A program made the translations under genes and the position numbers. Under the pieces are notes generated by a model. That model was not told where the DNA came from. It made no database searches and saw nothing but the letters and a program-made list of their open reading frames with translations. A stretch of DNA of 18,432 nucleotides from an uncultured Collinsella sp. (GTDB lineage: Bacteria; Actinomycetota; Coriobacteriia; Coriobacteriales; Coriobacteriaceae), in assembly GCA_900554495.1 (NCBI GenBank), contig USHR01000013.1, positions 1 to 18,432 of the forward strand, given 5' to 3'. Shown in pieces: positions 12,944 to 18,432 of the stretch (positions are counted from its first letter, which is position 1; every line of letters starts with the position of its first letter).

Positions 12944-13885
12944 ATGTCAGAATTCATTAGGCCTCAGGTTCAGGTCGAAGAGATCAACGAGACGTCTGCT
13001 CGTGTCTCCGTCGAGCCGCTCGAGCGTGGCTACGGCGATACGCTGGGTAACTCCCTTCGTCGCGTTCTTCTGTCCTCGCTCGAGGGTGCCGCCGTCGAGG
13101 CTATTCAGATCGATGGTGCGCAGCACGAGTTCATGACCATCCCTAACATGGTCGAGGATGTCACCGACATCGTCCTGAATGTCAAGGGTCTTGTCTTCAG
13201 GGCTCTCGGCACGACCGACGAGGCGACCGCCACCATTTCGGTTGACGGCCCCTGCGAGGTCACCGGTGCGGACTTCTTTATTCCGTCCGAGTTTGAGCTG
13301 GTCAACCCCGAGCAGCACATCGCTACGCTCACCGAGGGTGGCCATCTCACCATGAGCATGCGCATCGGCTATGGCCGCGGCTATGTTTCTGGCGAGGCCA
13401 ACAAGCGCGACAACGATCCCATCGGTGTGATCCACGTCGACTCGCTGTACTCGCCGGTTTCCCGTTGCGCCAAGCTCGTTGAGGCTTGCCGTGTCGGTCA
13501 GCACACCGACTACGACCGCCTTGTCCTCGAGATCGAGACCAACGGCTCCATCGCCCCGCGCGACGCCGTGGTCCAGGCTGCCAATATCATCAACCAGCAT
13601 ATGGCCGCCTTTATGAACCTTGCCGAGACCCCCGAGGTCGAGGAGGAGGCTTCGATCTTCGCTCCCGAGGTCACCAACGACAACGCTGAGCTGGACAAGC
13701 AGATCGAGGATCTGGACCTTTCCGTCCGTTCCTACAACTGCCTTAAGCGCGCCAGCATTCACTCGGTCCGTCAGCTCGTTGAGTTCTCGGAGAACGATCT
13801 GCTCAACATCCGTAACTTCGGTGTTAAGTCGATCGAGGAAGTGAAGGACAAGCTTGAGTCCATGGGCCTGAGCCTGAAGGCTTAA
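12944..13885 (+). CDS. rpoA: DNA-directed RNA polymerase alpha subunit
   Basis: The 313-residue protein is full-length. The N-terminal dimerisation domain has LERGYGDTLGNSLRRVLLSS (residues 27-46) and IPNMVEDVTDIVLNVKGL. The C-terminal domain from about 257 reads LDLSVRSYNCLKRASIHSVR, with Arg262 in the position of the DNA-contacting Arg265 of E. coli, followed by LLNIRNFGVKSIEEV. The alpha dimer is the assembly platform for polymerase and contacts upstream DNA and regulators. GGAGG lies eight to nine bases before the ATG. It sits between rpsD and rplQ, so its level is tied to ribosomal protein synthesis. Confidence 0.98.
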   Translation: MSEFIRPQVQVEEINETSARVSVEPLERGYGDTLGNSLRRVLLSSLEGAAVEAIQIDGAQHEFMTIPNMVEDVTDIVLNVKGLVFRALGTTDEATATISVDGPCEVTGADFFIPSEFELVNPEQHIATLTEGGHLTMSMRIGYGRGYVSGEANKRDNDPIGVIHVDSLYSPVSRCAKLVEACRVGQHTDYDRLVLEIETNGSIAPRDAVVQAANIINQHMAAFMNLAETPEVEEEASIFAPEVTNDNAELDKQIEDLDLSVRSYNCLKRASIHSVRQLVEFSENDLLNIRNFGVKSIEEVKDKLESMGLSLKA

Positions 13886-13915
13886 TGCTTCGCATATTTG
13901 AGGAGAAACTAGACC

Positions 13916-14383
13916 ATGCGTCACAACGTTAAGAAGGGCCTGAAGCTCGGCACCGATGCGAGCCACACCAAGGCCATGAAGAAGAGCCTTGCTAAGGCTC
14001 TCTTCGAGAACGACCGCATCAAGACCACCGAGACCCGCGCTAAGGCGCTGCGTTCGGTCGTCGATCCGATCATCACCTGGGCCAAGAAGGGCGACCTGCA
14101 CTCTCGTCGTCTGGCTATCGCCAAGCTCGGCGATAAGCAGCTCGTTGCCGAGATCTTCGACAAGGCTGCTCAGGGCATGTGGCAGGACCGCAACGGCGGT
14201 TACACCCGCATCATGAAGCTCGGTAACCGCAAGGGCGACAACGCTCCCATCGTTATCATGGAGCTCGTCACCGAGCCTTGCACGCCTAAGGCCAAGAAGG
14301 CTGCTCCGGCCCCCAAGAAGGCCGCTGCTCCCAAGAAGGTCGAGGCTGCCGAGGAGGCTCCTGCTGAGGAGACCGCTGAGTAG
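13916..14383 (+). CDS. rplQ: 50S ribosomal protein L17 with Ala/Lys/Glu-rich tail
   Basis: Residues 1-120 form a standard L17: MRHNVKKGLKLGTDASHTKA, KALFENDRIKTTETRAKALR, GGYTRIMKLGNRKGDNAPI and the MELV end. Residues 121-155 form an extra tail of Ala, Pro, Lys and later Glu, with AAPAPKKAAAPKK repeats, which is likely disordered. Tails of this kind occur in L17 of several Actinobacteria. L17 sits near the polypeptide exit tunnel. GAGGAG lies about ten bases upstream of the ATG. It is the last gene of the ribosomal run and is followed 26 bases later by a strong terminator. Confidence 0.97.
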   Translation: MRHNVKKGLKLGTDASHTKAMKKSLAKALFENDRIKTTETRAKALRSVVDPIITWAKKGDLHSRRLAIAKLGDKQLVAEIFDKAAQGMWQDRNGGYTRIMKLGNRKGDNAPIVIMELVTEPCTPKAKKAAPAPKKAAAPKKVEAAEEAPAEETAE

Positions 14384-14409
14384 ACAATCTGTCTGCATAG
14401 GCTATATTC

Positions 14410-14440
14410 GAGGGGTACGTTCGCGTACCCCTCTTTTTTT
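14410..14440 (+). terminator. Intrinsic terminator after rplQ
   Basis: GAGGGGTACG (14410-14419) pairs perfectly with CGTACCCCTC (14424-14433) around a TTCG tetraloop, followed by seven T residues (14434-14440). The 10-bp GC-rich stem, stable UUCG loop and T-run make this a textbook factor-independent terminator closing the spc/alpha run. truA begins 35 bases later. Confidence 0.95.
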
Positions 14441-14475
14441 GTCGAAATGTCATTGCCTGTTTGTTGGGAGCGCCC

Positions 14476-15300
14476 ATGACCGCGCCGTCTGATTTCAATT
14501 CGATTCCAGAGCTCGATGCCACGCTCGTTTTCCGCGTGGCCTACGATGGCTCGTCCTATAGCGGCTTTGCGGAGCAGCCGGGCCAGACGACGGTTGCGGG
14601 CGAGCTGCGCCGCGCTATCGAGACGCTGCTGCGCCGCCCGATAGATCTGACGTGTGCGGGGCGTACCGATGCCGGCGTGCATGCGGTGGCTCAGTATATT
14701 AGCGTGCCCGTAACGGACGCTGAGCTTGCTTTGACGCGCCGTAGATGGCTTAGGGCTATGGACGCGCTGCTGCCCAAAGATATCGCCATTAACGAGGTCT
14801 ACAAGGCCCGCAAAGGCTTTTCTGCGCGCTTTGATGCCCGTTCCCGTACGTATACGTACCGTATTGCCGACCGCGACACGCGTCCTGAGCTCTCACGGGG
14901 TGCCGTGTGGTGGCATCGCTATCCCTTGGACGTCGCGGCCATGTCTGCGGCCTGTCCCGCACTTTTGGGCGAGCAGGACTTTAAGAGCTTTTGCAAGGTC
15001 GCCTCTGCCGTGGGCAAGCCTACGCACCGCTGCGTGATGCGTGCCGAGTTTGGCCATGAGGTTGCGTTTGGCGAGGATATCCTGACGTTTACCATCGAGG
15101 GCAATGCATTTTTACATTCGATGGTGCGTACCATTGTGGGCACCCTTGTCGAGATTGGCATGCATCGCCGCGATCCCGAGTGGATGCGCGAAGTCATTGA
15201 TGCCTGCGACCGAACCGCCGCGGGCCCCACGGCGCCCGCCTGCGGCCTTACGTTTATGGGCGTGGATTACGATCCCGCCGAGCTCGTCGTGCTCGACTAG
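14476..15300 (+). CDS. truA: tRNA pseudouridine(38-40) synthase TruA
   Basis: Starting at the ATG at 14476 gives 274 residues; a TTG 15 bases earlier lacks its own ribosome site, while GGGAG lies five bases before the ATG. Family motifs are present: RVAYDGSSYSGFAEQPGQ (residues 20-37), CAGRTDAGVHA (60-70) with catalytic Asp65, DARSRTYTYRI near 120, and the late NAFLHSMVRTIVGTLVEIG. The enzyme makes pseudouridine at positions 38-40 of the tRNA anticodon arm. It follows rplQ as in many Gram-positives, but the strong terminator between them means it needs its own promoter or readthrough; I see no clear -10/-35 pair there. Confidence 0.96.
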   Translation: MTAPSDFNSIPELDATLVFRVAYDGSSYSGFAEQPGQTTVAGELRRAIETLLRRPIDLTCAGRTDAGVHAVAQYISVPVTDAELALTRRRWLRAMDALLPKDIAINEVYKARKGFSARFDARSRTYTYRIADRDTRPELSRGAVWWHRYPLDVAAMSAACPALLGEQDFKSFCKVASAVGKPTHRCVMRAEFGHEVAFGEDILTFTIEGNAFLHSMVRTIVGTLVEIGMHRRDPEWMREVIDACDRTAAGPTAPACGLTFMGVDYDPAELVVLD

Positions 15301-15460
15301 GGGGAGGGCTCGTTGCGTCCTTATCGGCGTATGCCATGTGTGAGCTACGCGTGTGCAACATCTGTTCTTGGCGTGCAGCACAGCCGACGTCCCGTTGCTT
15401 TTATTGCTGGGGTGTACCATGAACGACGGTTGATTAACAGCTGTCGAGAGGACGGAAAAC

Positions 15461-16501
15461 TTGGTTCGACGTGGTTCGCATCCGCGACTTTCGGTGATCC
15501 TTATTGTTGAGGGTTCGCCCAGCTATGCGATGCGTGCGCTCGAGAGTGTCCAGAACCAAGACCTCTATGACCTGCAAATTGTCGTGGTTTGTCGCGACGT
15601 TGCGCCGGGCGTGCGCCATTCGCTTCAAGTTGCTGCCGACAGGGACATCCATATTGATTTGATTGACGTCGAGGACGCGAAGCGCGGTGCTTGTCTTCGT
15701 GCCGGTTTTGCTGCCTCGCGTGGCTCTCAAATCATCGCTATGAACGCCGATGAGTGGTTTGCTCCGCAGGCCCTTTCCAAGATGGTCGATATCGCGTGCG
15801 ATACTGCGGCAGACATTGTGCTCCCCTCGGTGTCGCTCGATCGCTACGATGCGCATCGCGAGCGTCATTCGCGCGTCTTGGATGCTGCCTCTATTGCCAT
15901 AGAAGACGAGTCTTCTATGGTGACTGGGCTGCCCCAGTTGATTTTGGGCGGCCTAGTCGCTCAGACCTCTGGCGTGATGTATAGCCGTCCGCTGTTTGAG
16001 GCATGCCTGTCGCGCGGCAAGGCGTACCGTACGGTTGAGTTTATGGCTTATGCGCTCTCGCAGGCACGATTCGTGTCCGGCTGCGGCGACGCTTGTTTCC
16101 ACGCGGTGGCACCTAAGCTTACAGATGCCTTTGATCCCACCATGTATGCCAGGATATCCGATGACACTCGAGCGCTCGACGAGCTTGCGGACTCACTCTC
16201 GGAAGCAGATAGCGGTGGTCGGCTCAAGCTGGCAAGCCAAAAGTTCTACTTTGCCGGACTGGTCGCCTGCATCGAGAATTTGTGTCTGAGCCCGCATGGG
16301 GTGTCGTCAATCGAGCGCTCCGCCCGCATGCGTGATATGCTCGAGGCGCCTCGAACCCGTCAGATGGTCGCCGCGCTCAAGGATAACCATCGGGGGCTCG
16401 GTCTGTTGTTTGGGCCGATCGCCAGCGCCAAGCCCGCGCGCTGCGTGATGTGTACGCATCTGGCAGCTTTTCTTAACCGGACGGGCGCAAAAACCGCCTA
16501 A
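15461..16501 (+). CDS. Glycosyltransferase family 2-like protein
   Basis: The 346-residue protein begins with a GT-A-like domain: RLSVILIVEGSPSYAMRALE (residues 9-28), SVQNQDLYDLQIVVVCRDV, and MNADEWFAPQALSKM (94-108), where AMNADEW takes the place of the DxD metal-binding motif. No membrane segment is seen, and the C-terminal half (about 140-346) is not a recognisable domain, so substrate and acceptor cannot be named. The start is TTG, with GAGAGGA eight bases upstream, and the conserved strand begins soon after it. It lies 160 bases after truA, in a gap with no clear promoter or gene, and 132 bases before argR. No sugar-synthesis or export genes are adjacent. The glycosyltransferase call is likely; the exact family role is open. 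Confidence 0.7.
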   Translation: MVRRGSHPRLSVILIVEGSPSYAMRALESVQNQDLYDLQIVVVCRDVAPGVRHSLQVAADRDIHIDLIDVEDAKRGACLRAGFAASRGSQIIAMNADEWFAPQALSKMVDIACDTAADIVLPSVSLDRYDAHRERHSRVLDAASIAIEDESSMVTGLPQLILGGLVAQTSGVMYSRPLFEACLSRGKAYRTVEFMAYALSQARFVSGCGDACFHAVAPKLTDAFDPTMYARISDDTRALDELADSLSEADSGGRLKLASQKFYFAGLVACIENLCLSPHGVSSIERSARMRDMLEAPRTRQMVAALKDNHRGLGLLFGPIASAKPARCVMCTHLAAFLNRTGAKTA

Positions 16502-16511
16502 ACGGCTCATC

Positions 16512-16541
16512 TCGAAACAAATTTGCATAGAATTGTTTCGA
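16512..16541. promoter_or_regulatory. Inverted repeat between the glycosyltransferase gene and argR
   Basis: TCGAAACAA (16512-16520) pairs perfectly with TTGTTTCGA (16533-16541) around 12 bases. It begins 11 bases after the upstream stop. No T-run follows, so it is a weak terminator candidate, and its AT-rich arms make it a plausible operator in the 132-bp region ahead of argR. It does not clearly match the ARG-box consensus. Confidence 0.45.
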
Positions 16542-16586
16542 AATGCGTTCTTATACACAAAAGCCTTCAAATAGCGTTAAACTATT

Positions 16587-16603
16587 CAATCACTAATTGA
16601 TTG
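16587..16603. promoter_or_regulatory. Small inverted repeat upstream of argR
   Basis: CAATCA (16587-16592) and TGATTG (16598-16603) form an inverted repeat around CTAAT, 31 bases before the argR start. It lies in an AT-rich segment where a promoter is expected. ArgR proteins commonly repress their own genes through ARG boxes of similar size and AT content, so this could be the autoregulatory site; the match is not exact. Confidence 0.4.
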
Positions 16604-16633
16604 TCTCCGCCATCTTTTGGAGAGAGGGTTTGT

Positions 16634-17071
16634 ATGGCTAAAAAACGCAATGGGCGCCAGGATGCCATTAGAGATATTGTGCGCAATAAGGACGTCCGCA
16701 CGCAGCGCGTGCTGGTCGATGAGCTCCGCGCTATGGGCTTTGATTGCACGCAGGCGACTGTCTCTCGCGATATTGCCGATATGGGGCTGCGTAAGCTCCC
16801 TGAGGGCATCTATGTTCTGGCAGAGGACCTGCACCTGCAGCGTATGGTTTCCGAGCTCGTAACGGGCGTTCTGCGCACCGATAATCTGGTTATGATCAAG
16901 GCTCAGCCTGGCACGGCTTCCGGCATCGCCGCCGCCGTTGATGCGGCAGAGCTGCCCGATGTGCTTGGCTCGCTTGCCGGCAACGATACGATTTTGGTTA
17001 TTGCCCAGACGGCCGAGGACGGCGAGCGTCTCGAGGCGCTGATCAATAAGCTGAGCAATTCTCGCAAGTAG
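16634..17071 (+). CDS. argR: Arginine repressor ArgR
   Basis: From the ATG at 16634 the protein has 145 residues, close to the usual ArgR length. An upstream in-frame TTG at 16601 would add 11 residues but lacks a ribosome site, while GGAGAGAGG lies six to seven bases before the ATG. The N-terminal winged helix contains the recognition motif QATVSRDI (residues 40-47). The C-terminal arginine-binding and hexamerisation domain has GTASGIAAAVD (93-103) and GNDTILVI (116-123). With arginine bound, ArgR represses biosynthesis genes and may activate catabolism. No arg genes are in the window, so its targets are elsewhere. Two inverted repeats upstream may serve autoregulation, and a terminator follows 49 bases later. 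Confidence 0.95.
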   Translation: MAKKRNGRQDAIRDIVRNKDVRTQRVLVDELRAMGFDCTQATVSRDIADMGLRKLPEGIYVLAEDLHLQRMVSELVTGVLRTDNLVMIKAQPGTASGIAAAVDAAELPDVLGSLAGNDTILVIAQTAEDGERLEALINKLSNSRK

Positions 17072-17120
17072 GCGTGCGGGTCGTGCGCTCGGCACTGTGT
17101 GCGTGACATGGTGGCTTGTA

Positions 17121-17157
17121 AGGGGGTATCGACGTTGGTCGGTACCCCCTATATTGT
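17121..17157 (+). terminator. Intrinsic terminator after argR
   Basis: AGGGGGTA (17121-17128) pairs with TACCCCCT (17143-17150), and inside it TCGAC (17129-17133) pairs with GTCGG (17138-17142) with one wobble, around GTTG. The following ATATTGTTTG is T-rich. The stem and tail fit factor-independent termination of argR. Confidence 0.85.
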
Positions 17158-17198
17158 TTGCCGGTATAAAGACCGTTCACCAGGTCGCTTTAAACTAA

Positions 17199-17237
17199 AA
17201 GGCCCCCGAGCAGTTTAATAAGCTGCTCGGGGGCCTT
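17199..17237 (-). terminator. Terminator for the penicillin-binding protein gene, possibly bidirectional
   Basis: AAGGCCCCCGAGCAG (17199-17213) pairs perfectly over 15 bases with CTGCTCGGGGGCCTT (17223-17237). On the minus strand, the direction of the adjacent gene, the stem is followed by TTTTAGTTT, a suitable U-rich tail. On the plus strand it is followed by GTTG, so back-up termination from argR would be weaker. It lies 24 bases beyond the minus-strand stop. Confidence 0.9.
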
Positions 17238-17260
17238 GTTGCTAATGGCCGGATGAATTT

Positions 17261-18432
17261 CTAGCCAACAGTATCGTCAGGCGTGGGCGAGGGGTCGGGA
17301 GTGGGCGTAGGCGTGGGCGTAGGCGTGCCGCCATCGCCGCCGGTCGAACCACCAGTGGAGCCGCCCGTCGAGCCACCGGTCGTTCCGGCGCCGCCGGTGG
17401 TGTCGCCGCCCGTGGTCTCGGTGGTCGTGGTCGTCGTGGTGGTCGTTGTGGTGGTTTCCTCTTCGTCCTCGTTCTCGTCCTTGTCGTCGTTCTCCGTCTT
17501 CTTGGTGTTGTTGGTGCCGTAGAACTTCCAGACGCTGTTGTTCTTGTAGGTGGGCGCCGTTCCGGTCGCAAACTCCTCGCGTTCGGTACCGGTCAGAACG
17601 GTGTTCATAAACCGCTTAAAGACAGGCAGGTTGGTGCTGTCGCCCAGCAGGTCCGTGCCGTATTTTTGGATGGGGATCTCGCCCGCGGAATAGCCGGTCC
17701 ACAGGGCGCACGCCAGCTGCGGGGTATAGCCGCAGAACCACAGGTTGGTGGTGTTGTCGGTGGTGCCCGTTTTGCCGGCATAGGGCTGGTTGACGCTCAG
17801 GGCGCCAGCAGCACCCGTACCGCCGCCCTGCATGACGCCGGACAGAACATCGGTGACCGCGGCGGCCTCGCCCTCGGTAAGCACCTGTGAGGGATTGTCC
17901 GTGTGCTGGTACAGCACCGAACCGGTACGAGAGTCAATCTCGGTGATGGCGATCGGCTGGCGATAGTAGCCGCCGTTGGCAAACGTCGCGTAGGCGGCGG
18001 CCATCTCGAGCGGCGAGATCGAGCCGGTGCCGAGCGTCATGACGGGAACGTCCTCGATGTTGTCCTTGGCGGGATCGATGCCGAGCTTTTTGACGAGTGA
18101 GATGATCTTGCTGTTGCCGACGGCTTCCGCCACCTGGATGTAGCCGGTGTTGGAGGAGTATGCCGTTGCCTGCTTAAGCGTGATGTTGCCATAGCTATGG
18201 TTGGCGTAGTTTTGGACCTCGGTCGTGGTGCCCTTAGCCTTGAGCGGCGAATTGCAGTTGAGGGTGACGTTGGGGTTCATGCCGTTTTGGATGGCGGTTG
18301 CCAGCGTAAAGGCCTTAAAGGTGGAGCCGACGGGACGCTTGGCCGTGGCATGGTTTACGTGGTTCTCGTCGGCGTTGTAGTCGTAGCCGCCCACCATGCA
18401 CTTGATGTAGCCGGTCTTGGGGTCGACGACGA
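17261..18432 (-). CDS. Penicillin-binding protein, transpeptidase domain and C-terminal tail (N-terminus cut by window edge)
   Basis: The frame enters from the right edge and ends at TAG at 17263-17261, giving 389 visible residues. The transpeptidase motifs are complete: SxxK as STFK (codons near 18325-18314), SxN as SSN in AYSSNTGY (near 18157-18149) and KTGT in YAGKTGTTD (near 17773-17762). The preceding VVDPKTGYIKCMVGGYDY and RPVGSTFKAF fit class A, bifunctional glycosyltransferase-transpeptidases, whose N-terminal half should lie beyond the window. The enzyme cross-links peptidoglycan outside the membrane. The last 75 or so residues are low-complexity: an acidic DDKDENEDEEE stretch, twelve consecutive Thr, Gly/Thr/Ser repeats and TPTPTPTP, probably a wall-spanning disordered tail. 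Class A is inferred because the glycosyltransferase domain is not visible. Confidence 0.92.
   Translation of the reverse strand, partial: VVDPKTGYIKCMVGGYDYNADENHVNHATAKRPVGSTFKAFTLATAIQNGMNPNVTLNCNSPLKAKGTTTEVQNYANHSYGNITLKQATAYSSNTGYIQVAEAVGNSKIISLVKKLGIDPAKDNIEDVPVMTLGTGSISPLEMAAAYATFANGGYYRQPIAITEIDSRTGSVLYQHTDNPSQVLTEGEAAAVTDVLSGVMQGGGTGAAGALSVNQPYAGKTGTTDNTTNLWFCGYTPQLACALWTGYSAGEIPIQKYGTDLLGDSTNLPVFKRFMNTVLTGTEREEFATGTAPTYKNNSVWKFYGTNNTKKTENDDKDENEDEEETTTTTTTTTTTTETTGGDTTGGAGTTGGSTGGSTGGSTGGDGGTPTPTPTPTPDPSPTPDDTVG

Noticed and set aside
12947..14398. 483-codon open frame on the minus strand opposite rpoA and rplQ
   Set aside because: The plus-strand genes are unambiguous. The antisense frame is a by-product of codon bias, as is the 437-codon one at 5152-6465.
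15395..15420. Promoter TTGCTT/TACCAT before the glycosyltransferase gene
   Set aside because: The spacer would be only 14 bases, so it was not called.

Overview
The window looks like a chromosomal segment from a high-GC Gram-positive, most probably a gut Coriobacteriia member close to Collinsella. This placement is inferred from the high GC content, strong Shine-Dalgarno sequences, frequent GTG/TTG starts, a Gram-positive order of spc/alpha ribosomal genes, zinc-type S14 and L36, and selenium-dependent molybdenum hydroxylase maturation genes. No 16S gene or other taxonomic marker is present, so the genus is a hypothesis.

Region 1 (1-2676) holds three maturation genes for (selenium-dependent) molybdenum hydroxylases: yqeC on the minus strand, cut by the left window edge, and the yqeB-xdhC pair diverging from it across a 102-bp AT-rich intergenic region. 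Region 2 (2677-4533) is an accessory stretch. It contains a 91-bp imperfect palindrome, a membrane-anchored zinc-ribbon protein of unknown function, and a gene-free 414 bp with a long hairpin, three direct repeats and a structured leader in front of rplE.

Region 3 (4534-14383) is the later part of the ribosomal superoperon: rplE-rpsN-rpsH-rplF-rplR-rpsE-rpmD-rplO-secY-adk-map, then after a 232-bp gap holding a 129-bp palindrome and a probable promoter, infA-rpmJ-rpsM-rpsK-rpsD-rpoA-rplQ. It supplies ribosomal proteins, the main protein translocation channel, adenylate kinase, N-terminal methionine removal, initiation factor IF-1 and the RNA polymerase alpha subunit. It ends at a textbook UUCG-loop terminator. 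The usual upstream neighbours of rplE (rplN, rplX and the S10 operon) are absent, so the spc operon is split here.

Region 4 (14461-17157) carries truA, a family-2-like glycosyltransferase and argR, followed by a terminator. Region 5 (17199-18432) is the 3' part of a minus-strand class A-type penicillin-binding protein with a long Thr/Gly/Pro-rich tail, facing argR across a bidirectional terminator.

I found no tRNA, rRNA, CRISPR array, transposase or phage gene. The features that ordinary genes do not explain are the palindromic/repeat elements, the split operon with a structured leader, and cysteine clusters in YqeC. None proves a new system.
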